A stretch of DNA of 64,000 nucleotides, from the NCBI RefSeq assembly GCF_007993035.1, contig NZ_VOOS01000002.1, positions 1 to 64,000 of the forward strand. Reading direction: 5' to 3'. The notes beneath the pieces were generated by a model. It was given only the letters and a program-made list of their open reading frames with translations. It had not been told where the DNA came from and ran no database searches. How positions within the stretch are numbered: position 1 is the first letter of the stretch; each line of letters starts with the position of its first letter. Positions 25,322 to 35,384 of this stretch are shown here, piece after piece. A program made the position numbers and the translations under genes. Source of the DNA: Vicingus serpentipes (GTDB taxonomy: Bacteria > Bacteroidota > Bacteroidia > Flavobacteriales_E > Vicingaceae).

Positions 25322-26446
25322 ATGGCTAAGCGTAAAATAATTATTTTAATTGTAGTTTTTTCATTGTTATTTCTTGTGGTATATAGATTAGCCACAGGTA
25401 AAGATGATGGTGCTAAAAAAGGAGCGGTAAAAGGAGATAACAACAAATATGTAAAGGTTCATGAAGTTAAAAATGATACTGTAGATATTTTTGTTACAGG
25501 ATTTGGTAGAGTTTCTTCTTCAAGAAATATAACGCTTTCAGCTGAAGTTCAAGGTGTCCTTTTATCTGGAGGAGTTGACTTGAAAGCAGGTCAGAGTTTT
25601 TCACAAGGACAATTACTTTTTAAAATAAATGATAAAGAAGCTCAATTAGCTTTAAAAGCTAGAAAAAGTGGCTTTTTAAATTTAATGGCATCTGTTCTGC
25701 CTGATATCAAAATTGATTTCTCGGATAATGTTACTGCTTGGTCTGGGTTCCTTGATAATATTGACTTAGACAATTCTCTTCCTGATTTACCTTCGTTTAA
25801 ATCAAATAAAGAAAAAACTTTTTTGGCAGCAAAAAATATTTTAGCAGAATACTACAACATTAAAGGTGATGAGGAAAGACTAAAGAAATATAGTGTTTAT
25901 GCACCTTTTAATGGAAGTGTTGTTGCTGTTACAGCTGAAACAGGAGCAATTATAAATCCTGGTTCACCAATAGCTACAATTATTAAAACGGTTGCTTTGG
26001 AAGTTGCAGTTCCTGTAAGTCCAGAAAATATCTCATTAATTAAAGTAGGTAATAAAGTGAATTTATTTAGTGAGAATAAAGAAATGAAATGGGATGGAAA
26101 AGTAGCTAGGATAGCACAAAACATTAATCCAAATACTCAATCAATAGATGTTTTTGTTAGTATAGAATCCAATATAGAGCAACAATTGTATAACGGAATG
26201 TATGTTGAAGCAAGTATTTATGCTGATAAAGTAGACAATGCTGATGAAATTTCGAGAAGGTCGTTTTTAAATGACCAAACTATATATACTGTTGTAGATA
26301 GTATGCTAATTAGAAAAAATCCAACAATCATAAAAAGAAACAAAAACACAGTAATAGTTAAGGGGTTGAACAGTGGAGAATTGGTTGTGATAGAACCAAT
26401 TCCTGGTGCGGTTGATAGTATGAAAGTAGCTCCAATTATTCAATAA
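25322..26446 (+). CDS. RND efflux periplasmic adaptor (HlyD/AcrA-like)
   Basis: 374 residues, membrane-fusion protein joining an RND pump to an outer-membrane channel. An N-terminal membrane anchor (IIILIVVFSLLFLVVYRLA) lacks a lipobox cysteine. The biotinyl-lipoyl halves are at about 75-110 (VQGVLLSGGVDLKAGQSFSQGQLLFKI) and 195-225 (YAPFNGSVVAVTAETGAIINPG), followed by the beta-barrel domain. The segment between the lipoyl halves is not a long heptad coiled coil, so the alpha-hairpin is short or atypical. It is the first gene of an eight-gene run; the pump gene starts 7 bases later. Confidence 0.88.
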   Translation: MAKRKIIILIVVFSLLFLVVYRLATGKDDGAKKGAVKGDNNKYVKVHEVKNDTVDIFVTGFGRVSSSRNITLSAEVQGVLLSGGVDLKAGQSFSQGQLLFKINDKEAQLALKARKSGFLNLMASVLPDIKIDFSDNVTAWSGFLDNIDLDNSLPDLPSFKSNKEKTFLAAKNILAEYYNIKGDEERLKKYSVYAPFNGSVVAVTAETGAIINPGSPIATIIKTVALEVAVPVSPENISLIKVGNKVNLFSENKEMKWDGKVARIAQNINPNTQSIDVFVSIESNIEQQLYNGMYVEASIYADKVDNADEISRRSFLNDQTIYTVVDSMLIRKNPTIIKRNKNTVIVKGLNSGELVVIEPIPGAVDSMKVAPIIQ

Positions 26447-26453
26447 GTATTAT

Positions 26454-29400
26454 ATGAGAAATTTAATTTCATTTTTTATACGTAAACCAATTTGGGCAAA
26501 TGCAATTATTGTAATTACTGCAATGTTTGGTATTACGGCTATTGTTACAATGGATAGTTCATTTTTCCCAGAACAAGATCCAAACAGAATAGGAATAAGT
26601 GTTTTTTATAATGGGGCATCTCCACTAGAAATGGAAGAGGGTGTTACCATAAAAATTGAACAAGCATTAAAAGGAATTTCAGGAATTGAAGAATTATTTT
26701 CGACATCTTCAGAAAATGTTGCCTCAGTAAATATTGTAGCTTATAAAGATGTAGATCTTGATGAAGTTTTAAGAGATGTTGAAAATGCTGTTGATGGTAT
26801 TAATAGTTTTCCAGCAGGCGCAGAGAAACCAACTATTGTGAAACAAAGAGGTTTTATGAATAGTAGAGCCTCTTTTATTTCATTATCAGGTGATGTTGAT
26901 ATTATTAAGCTAAAAGAAACTGCTGAGAAGATAGAGGATGAATTACTGAATACAGATGCTATTAGCCAAGTTTTAAAAGATGGATATCCAGCAACCGAAT
27001 TTTCTATTGAAGTAGAAGAGGAACAATTGTTAAGGTATAATTTAAAATTTGATGACGTAGCAAATGCAGTAAGATTTAACAATAGAGATGTTTCTGCTGG
27101 TTCTGTTAAGACAGATGGTGAAGAGTATCTAATTAGAGCAAAAGCTAAACAAAACACTGTACAAGGTATTGAAGATTTAGTGATAAGAACAACACCAAAT
27201 GGAGATATTATTACATTGGGTGATGTTGCTAAAGTCAAATATCAATTTGCTGATTCTCCAGTTAAAAGTTATGTTAATGGTGATAGAAATGTGACATTAA
27301 CGATAATGAAATTAGAGGATGAGGATTTAGGGGCAATTTCTGATGAAGTAAAAAGGTATGTAGAGGAATTTAATTCGAAGCATGATGATATGAAACTGAC
27401 TATTATGTTTCAGTTTTATGATATGTTAAAGCAGCGAATTGATATGTTGATGAATAATGGTTTTATAGGCTTGTTACTAGTTTTAATTGTTTTAGGATTG
27501 TTCCTTAATTTAAGATTGTCAATATGGGTGGCAGCTGGTATTCCTATTTCATTTTTAGGAATGTTTATAGTAGGCGCTTTATATGGTATAACTATAAATA
27601 TGATTTCGTTATTTGGAATGATACTCGTTGTTGGTATTATCGTTGATGATGGAATTGTAATTGCCGAAAATATTTATGCTCATTACGAAAAAGGTAAAAC
27701 ACCATATCAAGCAACTTTAGATGGGACAATGGAGGTAATATCTTCCGTATTCACTTCTGTTCTTACTACTGTTGTAGCTTTTAGTGTGCTTCTATTTATT
27801 GAAGGAATGGAACAAATGCAAGAAATGGCATTTGTAGTTATAGCATCATTATTATTCTCATTAATAGAGGCATTCTTAGTATTACCATCTCACTTAAGAA
27901 CTAAAAAATTACAGCAAAAAGAAAAATCAAACAACATCTTTTCTAAAATTAAACAAGCAGTTGAAAATAGCATCAGTTATTTAAAAGACAACGTTTATGG
28001 AAAAGGATTAAAGGCTATAATGTATAAAAAAAGGTTAAGACGTGCATTGGCTTTTTTCCCATTATTATTTATGATTTTAATTATTACACTTTTAACTAAT
28101 GGTATTATTAAATCAACTTTTTTTCCAGCTATACCATTCGATGACTTTAAAGTCGAGTTTGCATATAAATCTGGGGAACCTAAAGAAAAAACTACTGAAT
28201 TTATGTGGTATTGCTATGATCAAGTTATGGCAGTAAAATATGAATTGGAAGAAGAGTATGGAGATACTTTAATTACTTATGTTTCAGCTGTTATTGGAGG
28301 AACCGAGGAACTTGGAGAAAGCGGTTCACATGCTGGAATGGTAAGGGTTAATCTGGATGTTGAAGGAGCAGAGATTTCGAGTTTTGAAATCGCAAAAAGG
28401 GTTGAAAATAAAATTAAGAAAGATCCAACCTTAGAAAAATTTATGGTTGGAGGTGGAAACCGTTGGGGAAAACCAGTTGAAATTGCATTGAAAGGAGATG
28501 ATTATAGACAGATAAAAGAAGCTAAAGATTACTTAAAGAAAGAGTTAGCTAAAATGCCAGAATTAAAAGATATAACTGATAATGGAGGGCAAGGAAATAG
28601 AGAAATACTTCTAGAGTTAACTCAAAAAGCTAGAACTTTAGGATTAACCCATTTAGATATTACGAACCAAATAAGACAAGGATTTTTTGGAGAAGAAGTT
28701 CAGCGTTTAATTATTGGTACAGAAGAAGTGAGGGTTTGGGTTAGATATCCTGAACAAGATAGAAAGTCTTTGGGACAGTTGGATAATGTTAAAATTAAAA
28801 CAGCAACAGGCCAATTAATCCCGTTAAAAGAATTAGTTGAATATAAAATTGAAAGGGGAGAAGTTAGTATTAAGCATTTTGAGGGAGTTCGTGAAATAAG
28901 AGTTGATGCGGCTCAGGTTGATGCATATGCTTCAACTTCTGAAATTAACTTAGCTATAGAAGAAAAAATTGTGCCTCAGCTAAAAGCAAATTTTCCAGGC
29001 GTAAACGTTGAATTTAGAGGCCAAGCTGAATCCGCTCAAAAATCGGGTTCATCTATGGCTATAATAGGAGGGATATTAATCATGTTAATGTTATTAATTC
29101 TGTCACTTAATTTTAATTCATTATGGCAAGGATTAATGTTTTTTCCTATTATTTTGATTGGTCCTTTTTGTGCTATGTTAGGTCACGGTATTGAACACCA
29201 ACCTTTTTCATTGTTAAGTGTATGGGGAGTTATTGCTTTAATGGGAGTTTTAGTTAATGATGCTGTAGTATTTTTAGATAAATACAATAGAAACCTAAAA
29301 GAAGGAATGAGTTTAGTAGATGCAGCAATTGATGCTGGAACTTCTAGGTTTAGAGCAATTTTATTAACCTCAATAACTACCATTGCTGGTTTGTACCCAT

Positions 29401-29636
29401 TAATTCTTGAACCAAGTTTTCAGGCTCAGTTTTTAGTGCCAATGGCAATTTCCGTGGCTTATGGAGTATTGTTTGGAACAGTCTTTATTTTGATGTTTTT
29501 CCCTTTATTAATCTTATTATTTAATGATGTTAGAAAAGCTTTTAAATGGTTATGGACTGGAGTTAAGCCAATGCCTGAAGAAGTTGAGCCTACATTGATG
29601 GACGTAAAAAGAGATGCTGACATTATAAATAATTAG
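26454..29636 (+). CDS. RND family efflux transporter permease (AcrB-like)
   Basis: Proton-driven inner-membrane pump of 1060 residues, the normal RND length. An N-terminal helix (residues about 10-30) is followed by a large periplasmic porter domain, TM2-6 about 335-480, a second porter domain and TM8-12 near the C-terminus. The proton-relay aspartate pair typical of TM4 is D398-D399 in GIIVDDGIVIAENIY. The substrate class cannot be read; the family includes drug and metabolite exporters. With its adaptor and TolC neighbours it forms a complete tripartite pump. Confidence 0.92.
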   Translation: MRNLISFFIRKPIWANAIIVITAMFGITAIVTMDSSFFPEQDPNRIGISVFYNGASPLEMEEGVTIKIEQALKGISGIEELFSTSSENVASVNIVAYKDVDLDEVLRDVENAVDGINSFPAGAEKPTIVKQRGFMNSRASFISLSGDVDIIKLKETAEKIEDELLNTDAISQVLKDGYPATEFSIEVEEEQLLRYNLKFDDVANAVRFNNRDVSAGSVKTDGEEYLIRAKAKQNTVQGIEDLVIRTTPNGDIITLGDVAKVKYQFADSPVKSYVNGDRNVTLTIMKLEDEDLGAISDEVKRYVEEFNSKHDDMKLTIMFQFYDMLKQRIDMLMNNGFIGLLLVLIVLGLFLNLRLSIWVAAGIPISFLGMFIVGALYGITINMISLFGMILVVGIIVDDGIVIAENIYAHYEKGKTPYQATLDGTMEVISSVFTSVLTTVVAFSVLLFIEGMEQMQEMAFVVIASLLFSLIEAFLVLPSHLRTKKLQQKEKSNNIFSKIKQAVENSISYLKDNVYGKGLKAIMYKKRLRRALAFFPLLFMILIITLLTNGIIKSTFFPAIPFDDFKVEFAYKSGEPKEKTTEFMWYCYDQVMAVKYELEEEYGDTLITYVSAVIGGTEELGESGSHAGMVRVNLDVEGAEISSFEIAKRVENKIKKDPTLEKFMVGGGNRWGKPVEIALKGDDYRQIKEAKDYLKKELAKMPELKDITDNGGQGNREILLELTQKARTLGLTHLDITNQIRQGFFGEEVQRLIIGTEEVRVWVRYPEQDRKSLGQLDNVKIKTATGQLIPLKELVEYKIERGEVSIKHFEGVREIRVDAAQVDAYASTSEINLAIEEKIVPQLKANFPGVNVEFRGQAESAQKSGSSMAIIGGILIMLMLLILSLNFNSLWQGLMFFPIILIGPFCAMLGHGIEHQPFSLLSVWGVIALMGVLVNDAVVFLDKYNRNLKEGMSLVDAAIDAGTSRFRAILLTSITTIAGLYPLILEPSFQAQFLVPMAISVAYGVLFGTVFILMFFPLLILLFNDVRKAFKWLWTGVKPMPEEVEPTLMDVKRDADIINN

Positions 29637-29650
29637 TCAAGAAAATAAGC

Positions 29651-31000
29651 ATGAATAGTATAATTATTAAAACAATAAAAAATAGCCAACTTATAGTTTT
29701 AGGCTTATTGTGTTTAAGTTTTAATCTTAAAGCACAAGATAATTTATCGTTAAAAGATGCCATAGAAATTGGGTTGAAATCTAATTTTCAAATTCAAATT
29801 GCTGGAAAGAATATAGAGGTTGCTGAAAGAAACAATAATTGGTTAGAAGCTGGTGCTTTACCTTCAATTTCGGCTAATGCTAGTCAAGGTTTTAATTGGA
29901 GCGATAACAATAACCCTGCTTCTTTCATACAAGGTACTTCTCAATCTAACAGTCTTACTTATGGTGCTGATTTAAATTGGGTATTATTTAATGGGTTTAA
30001 GGTGAAAATATCAAAAGATAGATTACAGTACTTACAAGAGCAAAGCGAAGGAAATGCTGCAGTAGTAGTAGAGAATACTATCCAATCGATTATACTTGGT
30101 TATTACAATGTGTTATTACAACAAGAAAAATTGAATGCAATTCATAAACTACTAGAAGTATCATCAGATAGATACAAGTATATGCAGGATAAAAAAGATT
30201 TAGGGAGTGCTTCAACGTTTGATTTGTTACAAGTGAAAAATGCTTTGCTTACTGATTCAACAAACTATTTAATGCAAGAGTTAGCTTTTAAAAATGCACA
30301 GCGTAACTTAAATATGCTTATGGCTATAAATGTTGAAAATAAATATGTGTTAACAGATAAATTAGAACACACCAAAAATTTATTAAGTATAGATGGGTTG
30401 AAAGAAAAAATGTTGTCAAACAACCAAACTCTAAAAAATCAATACATCAATCAAAATATTCTTAAAAAAGATAAAAACTTAATGCGTGCAAACTTATTTC
30501 CAGTATTTTCTTTTAACACAGGAACTAATAAAACTATTAGTGGCTTTAAAGGAAACTCAATAAGTGGAGAGAGTATTAATACTAGTGGGAATGAATCGTT
30601 TACTTATTATGCAAATTTGTCGCTTACATTTACGTTGTTTAATGGGCACAAAACTCATAGGGCATATGGTAACTTAAAGATTCAAGAAGAAATTGCTGAT
30701 TTAACAATTAATGAAATGGAGTTGTCCCTAACAAATGATTTAATTTCTGCTTATGAATTATATTCAGCTCGTACAGCTATTTTATACTTAACAAAGTCAA
30801 CTTTAGAAAATGCTGAGTTAAACCTGCAAATAGCTACAGAAAAATATAAAACTGGAAGTATTTCTTCGTTTGAGTTTAGAGATATACAGACTTCTTACTT
30901 AAATACTGCGGCAACACATTTAGAGTCTGTTTTTAATGCTATTTCAGGAAATACGGATATAGTAAGATTGACAGGAGGAATAATTGAAGATTTTAAATAG
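29651..31000 (+). CDS. TolC-family outer-membrane efflux protein (RND partner)
   Basis: 449 residues with a signal peptide (LIVLGLLCLSFNLKAQ) and two repeats of long helices and strand pairs, the TolC/OEP fold (LSLKDAIEIGLKSNFQIQIAGKNIEVAE at the start; YKTGSISSFEFRDIQTSYLNTA near the end). It provides the exit duct for the preceding adaptor-pump pair. It ends 38 bases before the ABC ATPase gene, the widest gap inside this run. Confidence 0.9.
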   Translation: MNSIIIKTIKNSQLIVLGLLCLSFNLKAQDNLSLKDAIEIGLKSNFQIQIAGKNIEVAERNNNWLEAGALPSISANASQGFNWSDNNNPASFIQGTSQSNSLTYGADLNWVLFNGFKVKISKDRLQYLQEQSEGNAAVVVENTIQSIILGYYNVLLQQEKLNAIHKLLEVSSDRYKYMQDKKDLGSASTFDLLQVKNALLTDSTNYLMQELAFKNAQRNLNMLMAINVENKYVLTDKLEHTKNLLSIDGLKEKMLSNNQTLKNQYINQNILKKDKNLMRANLFPVFSFNTGTNKTISGFKGNSISGESINTSGNESFTYYANLSLTFTLFNGHKTHRAYGNLKIQEEIADLTINEMELSLTNDLISAYELYSARTAILYLTKSTLENAELNLQIATEKYKTGSISSFEFRDIQTSYLNTAATHLESVFNAISGNTDIVRLTGGIIEDFK

Positions 31001-31038
31001 CGTAAACTATAGTTAATAGGCTTAATATTACCAATACA

Positions 31039-31740
31039 ATGATTGAAATAAAAGACTTACATAAATCTTATAAAATTGGTAAAAACTCATTACATGTTTT
31101 AAAGGGAATTAATTTTAATGTAAAAGAAGGTGAGTTAGTAGCGATAATGGGTTCTTCAGGTTCTGGTAAATCAACTTTGCTTAATATTCTTGGAATGTTA
31201 GATGTTGCCGATGAAGGGACTTATACTTTGGATAATTTTCCGATTAAAGATTTAGATGAAACAAAAGCAGCTAAGTATAGAAATAAGTTTTTAGGGTTTA
31301 TTTTTCAGTCTTTTAACTTAATTAATTATAAATCAGCACTCGAAAATGTTGCCTTGCCCCTTTATTATCAAAAAGTACCCCGCAAAGAACGTAATGAAAC
31401 TGCTTTAAGATATTTAGAAAAAGTAGGTTTAGCCGATTGGGCAACCCATTTGCCAAGTGAATTGTCTGGAGGACAAAAACAACGTATAGCTATTGCTAGA
31501 GCGTTAGCCGCTCAACCAAAAGTGTTATTAGCAGATGAGCCTACCGGAGCTCTTGATTCTACAACTTCTTATGAGGTTATGCAATTAATTCAAGAAATTA
31601 ATGATGATGGAAAAACTATTTTGGTTGTTACTCATGAAGATGATATTGCTAAGATGTGTAAAAGAGTAGTTATACTTAAAGATGGTGTAATTATAGAAGA
31701 TAAGTTTGTTGATCAAGTAAGAGCTTCTGACCATGTTTAA
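31039..31740 (+). CDS. ABC transporter ATP-binding protein (MacB/LolD type)
   Basis: 233-residue ATPase with Walker A GSSGSGKST (38-46), Q-loop FQSFNLI, signature LSGGQKQR (about 142-149), Walker B VLLADEP (about 161-167) and H-loop VTHEDD. The MacB/LolD subclass is indicated by GTYTLDN and the following FtsX-type permeases. It probably powers mechanical transmission through the periplasm rather than moving substrate across the inner membrane. It overlaps the next gene by 8 bases. Confidence 0.93.
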   Translation: MIEIKDLHKSYKIGKNSLHVLKGINFNVKEGELVAIMGSSGSGKSTLLNILGMLDVADEGTYTLDNFPIKDLDETKAAKYRNKFLGFIFQSFNLINYKSALENVALPLYYQKVPRKERNETALRYLEKVGLADWATHLPSELSGGQKQRIAIARALAAQPKVLLADEPTGALDSTTSYEVMQLIQEINDDGKTILVVTHEDDIAKMCKRVVILKDGVIIEDKFVDQVRASDHV

Positions 31741-32962
31741 TAGAGATAGTTGGCAAGAAATATTTGAAACAATCTCAAAAAATAAATTGAGAACATTTCT
31801 TTCAGGCTTTACAGTAGCTCTGGGTATATTCATTTTTGTCATTCTGTTTGGTTTTGGTAATGGACTAAAAAACTCATTTCAAGAGTTTTTTATGGATGAT
31901 GCTACTAATATTTTTAGACTATTTCCAGGTAGAACTAATATTCCTTACAATGGTTTTAAAACAGGCCGTTTTATAGAGTTTGATAATAAGGATTTAGCTG
32001 AAATAGAGAAAAATTTTAAATATCAAATTCAATACACTACACCTCGTATAACCCGAAATTATTCAGTTAAATTTAAAAGTAAATCAAATAATTATGGATT
32101 AAGAGCTGTTGCTCCTGGGCATCAAAATGCAGAGAAAACGATCTTAATGAAAGGGAGGTATATTAATAATGAGGATTTAAAAAATAAAACCAAATACGCT
32201 GTTATTGGTCGCTTAGTTGAAAAAGATTTGTTTGAAGGGAAAGATGCTTTAGGTCAGTTTATTGATATTGGAAAAAGATCATTTAAGGTAGTTGGAGTTT
32301 TCCAAGATGATGGCGGAGATAATGAGGAAAGATATGTCTACATACCATATACTACAAATCAATTAATAGAAAAAAATACAGACAAATTAGAGCAAATTAT
32401 AGTGGCTTTCAAACCTGAAATTGGCTATGGGGGAGCTATGAATTTTGAAGAAGAATTGATGTCTTTTATGAAAAAGCGTCACAACATTCATCCAAATGAC
32501 CAGGGTGCAATTTATTTAAGGAATGTGGCTGATGATTTAGAGCAAAACCAACAGTTTGGAAGTTTGCTTCAAATGGTTGTATCATTTGTAGGCTTAGGAA
32601 CTTTAATAGCAGGAATTATTGGTATTAGTAATATTATGGTTTATGTTGTTAAAGAAAGAACCAAAGAATTAGGCATTAGAAAAGCAATTGGAGCTTCACC
32701 GAGGTCTGTTATTTTAATCATATTACAAGAATCAATTTTTATTACAACGGCAGCTGGTTACGTAGGTTTGTTTTCAGGTATAATGTTGCTTAGTTCTTTA
32801 GGTGATTCATTAGATGACTATTTTATTAAAAATCCATATATAAATACAGGTACAGCTATTTTTGCAACCATAATTTTAATTGTATTTGGAGCAATAGCTG
32901 GATATGTACCGGCAAGAAGAGCAGCCAGAATTAAACCAATTGTAGCTTTAAGAGACGAATAA
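31733..32962 (+). CDS. MacB-like ABC permease, first copy
   Basis: 409 residues: an N-terminal membrane helix (LRTFLSGFTVALGIFIFVILFGF), a periplasmic core domain (about 50-280) and three C-terminal helices of the FtsX type with the coupling motif VVKERTKELGIRKAIGASPRSV. MacB-family permeases form dimers; here a second, different permease gene follows at once, sharing one base, so a heterodimer is plausible. The start overlaps the ATPase gene by 8 bases. Confidence 0.9.
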   Translation: MFNRDSWQEIFETISKNKLRTFLSGFTVALGIFIFVILFGFGNGLKNSFQEFFMDDATNIFRLFPGRTNIPYNGFKTGRFIEFDNKDLAEIEKNFKYQIQYTTPRITRNYSVKFKSKSNNYGLRAVAPGHQNAEKTILMKGRYINNEDLKNKTKYAVIGRLVEKDLFEGKDALGQFIDIGKRSFKVVGVFQDDGGDNEERYVYIPYTTNQLIEKNTDKLEQIIVAFKPEIGYGGAMNFEEELMSFMKKRHNIHPNDQGAIYLRNVADDLEQNQQFGSLLQMVVSFVGLGTLIAGIIGISNIMVYVVKERTKELGIRKAIGASPRSVILIILQESIFITTAAGYVGLFSGIMLLSSLGDSLDDYFIKNPYINTGTAIFATIILIVFGAIAGYVPARRAARIKPIVALRDE

Positions 32963-34221
32963 TGTTGATATTTAATCGAGATACTTGGCAAGAAATATTT
33001 GGCTCTATTCAAAAGAATAAGTCTAGAACCATTATTACTGTAATAGGTGTGTTGTGGGGTATCTTTATTTATATTGTTTTGTCAGGCGCTGCAAAAGGAT
33101 TGGATAATGGCTTTGAAGAAAAATTTGAAGATGTAGCAATGAATAGTATGTTTGCTTGGGCTCAACAAACTAGTGTGCCTTATGCTGGTTTTAAAACAGG
33201 AAGGCCAATACAGTTAAAATTAAATGATGTTCAGGTTTTAAAAACTAGAATTCCTGAAATTCAATATATAGCGCCTCGAATAGTAAAGGGTGCCTTTGGT
33301 GGTGAATCTGGGAGTGTTGTTTTCGGTCAGCGGACAGGTTCTTATAGTATTTATGGTGACTATCCTGTATTATCTAAAATAGCAACACAAAAAATATACA
33401 ATGGAGGACGCTTTGTAAATAATAATGACATTGAAACAAACAGGAAGGTATGTGTAATTGGTGAACGAACACAAAAAGAACTTTTTGCTAAAGATGTTGA
33501 TCCTATTGGAAAGTTTATTAGAATTGATAACGTATTTTTCAGGGTTATTGGTGTTAAAAAGTTTGAAGATGGTGGCGGTTTTGGTGACGATGGAGATATT
33601 ACTATACCTTTTTCAACTTACCGAAAATTATATAATACAGGAAATGATGTTGGCTGGCTAGCTATTGCTGCTTATGATGACGCAGATGTTATTAAAGTTG
33701 AAGAAGATGTAAAAAAAGTATTGAAGAAAATTCATCAAATATCACCAGAGGATGAAAGAGCTATAGGTTCATTTAATTTAGGTGAACTATTTAATAAAAT
33801 TAACGGATTTGCTAAAGGCTTAACTTTCTTATCATTAGTAGTAGGTGTTGCAACGATTATTGCTGGAGTTATTGGTATTGGAAACATCTTGTTAATATCT
33901 GTTAAGGAAAGAACAAAAGAATTAGGCGTTAGAAGAGCTTTAGGAGCAACACCAAGCGAAGTAAGGGGTCAAATAATATTAGAGTCGGTATTTTTAACTT
34001 TAATTGCTGGAATTTTTGGTATTGTGTTAGGTTCATTTGTATTAAAAATAATAGATTCAGCAACACAAGAAACAGATATACCATACACTAATCCTACTGT
34101 TCCAATTCCTTATGTAATTGGGGCACTTGTTATTATGGTAGTATTAGGAACTTTAATCGGTTTAATTCCTGCTCAAAGAGCAGTTAGTATTAAGCCTATA
34201 GACGCTTTAAGAGAAGAATAA
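32962..34221 (+). CDS. MacB-like ABC permease, second copy
   Basis: 419 residues with the same layout as its neighbour: N-terminal helix (RTIITVIGVLWGIFIYIVLSGA), periplasmic core, and C-terminal FtsX helices with SVKERTKELGVRRALGATPSEV. It is clearly paralogous to the preceding permease (both start with FNRDxWQEIF). The TAATG junction at 32960-32964 shows translational coupling. Two unequal permeases suggest an asymmetric transporter, but homodimers of each cannot be excluded. Confidence 0.9.
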   Translation: MLIFNRDTWQEIFGSIQKNKSRTIITVIGVLWGIFIYIVLSGAAKGLDNGFEEKFEDVAMNSMFAWAQQTSVPYAGFKTGRPIQLKLNDVQVLKTRIPEIQYIAPRIVKGAFGGESGSVVFGQRTGSYSIYGDYPVLSKIATQKIYNGGRFVNNNDIETNRKVCVIGERTQKELFAKDVDPIGKFIRIDNVFFRVIGVKKFEDGGGFGDDGDITIPFSTYRKLYNTGNDVGWLAIAAYDDADVIKVEEDVKKVLKKIHQISPEDERAIGSFNLGELFNKINGFAKGLTFLSLVVGVATIIAGVIGIGNILLISVKERTKELGVRRALGATPSEVRGQIILESVFLTLIAGIFGIVLGSFVLKIIDSATQETDIPYTNPTVPIPYVIGALVIMVVLGTLIGLIPAQRAVSIKPIDALREE

Positions 34222-34246
34222 TTAATAAAAATAAATTATATAAATA

Positions 34247-35380
34247 ATGAAAAAAGTATTTAAGTACATTTTAATTGGAATCCTTGTTTTAGGAGTTATA
34301 TACGCTACTAACTTCTTCATTTCAACCAATAATCAAGATCCTATTAAGTATGAGTCGGTAGCTCCAATAAGAACAAATATTGAGAAGAAAACTGTAGCTA
34401 CTGGCAAAGTTGTTCCTGAAGACCAAGTAGAAATAAAACCTCAAATTTCAGGTATTATTGAGGAGGTATTTGTTAAAGAAGGAGAAATATTAAAATCGGG
34501 AGATTTAATTGCTAAAATTAAAGTCGTACCAAACGAAGCAGCTTTAAATAGTGCTTTAGGAAGAGTTGATAATGCTAAAATAGTTCTAAGCAATGCTCAA
34601 ATTGATTATGATAGAAATAAAGCTTTGTTTGATAAAAAAGTGATTTCGGCACAAGATTTTAATGGTGTTGAATTGCGTTTTAACCAAGCAAAACAAGAAT
34701 TAATTAATGCTGAGGCTGATTTACAGATAATAAAATCAGGAACAGCAGGTAGAGGTGCAGCAAATACAAATATTAGATCAACTGTATCAGGTACAGTATT
34801 AGATATTCCGGTTAAAAAGGGAGATCAAGTAATAGAGAGTAATAATTTTAACCCTGGAACTACCGTAGCAACTATTGCTGACTTAACTAATATGATTTTT
34901 GAGGGTCAAGTTGATGAGGCTGAAGTTGGAAAATTAAAAATTGATATGCCATTGCAAATTAGCTTAGGAGCAATAAACGACAAGACTTTCGAAGCAAAAC
35001 TTCGTTTTGTTGCACCTCAAGGTGTTGAAGAGCAAGGAGCAGTTCAATTTAAAATTGAAGCAAACGTATTTTTAGATACTAACTTTTTTGTTAGAGCTGG
35101 ATATAGCGCAAATGCTACCATTGTTATAGGTGAAAGCACAGATGTTTTGGCAATCAAAGAAGCATTGGTTCAATTTGATGAAGAAACTGAAGAGCCTTTT
35201 GTTGAAGTTGAAATTGGTGAACAACAATTTGAAAAAAGAACTATAGAGTTAGGAATTTCGGATGGTATAAATGTTGAGATTTTATCTGGTTTAAAAGAAA
35301 CCGATAAAGTAAAAGTTTGGAACATTACTGAACCAATTAAGAAAACAAGTGATAAGGACAAGAAAAAGAAAAGAAGATAA
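34247..35380 (+). CDS. Periplasmic adaptor of the ABC efflux system (MacA-like)
   Basis: 377 residues with an N-terminal membrane anchor (YILIGILVLGVIYATNFFI), lipoyl halves near 60-90 (VEIKPQISGIIEEVFVKEGEILKSGD) and 170-195 (STVSGTVLDIPVKKGDQV), an alpha-hairpin between them (AKIVLSNAQIDYDRNKALFD), a beta-barrel domain and a lysine-rich tail (KKTSDKDKKKKRR). It links the MacB-like permeases to the TolC protein encoded 4 bases downstream. Confidence 0.9.
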   Translation: MKKVFKYILIGILVLGVIYATNFFISTNNQDPIKYESVAPIRTNIEKKTVATGKVVPEDQVEIKPQISGIIEEVFVKEGEILKSGDLIAKIKVVPNEAALNSALGRVDNAKIVLSNAQIDYDRNKALFDKKVISAQDFNGVELRFNQAKQELINAEADLQIIKSGTAGRGAANTNIRSTVSGTVLDIPVKKGDQVIESNNFNPGTTVATIADLTNMIFEGQVDEAEVGKLKIDMPLQISLGAINDKTFEAKLRFVAPQGVEEQGAVQFKIEANVFLDTNFFVRAGYSANATIVIGESTDVLAIKEALVQFDEETEEPFVEVEIGEQQFEKRTIELGISDGINVEILSGLKETDKVKVWNITEPIKKTSDKDKKKKRR

Positions 35381-35384
35381 GCTT

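Noticed and set aside
26741-27238. Minus-strand open frame of 165 codons inside the RND pump gene
   Set aside because: The coding strand encodes intact, conserved porter-domain sequence; the antisense frame is Ser/Thr-rich shadow without domain features.
30961-31038. Terminator separating the RND and ABC efflux genes
   Set aside because: No stable stem followed by a T-run could be found in the 38-base gap.
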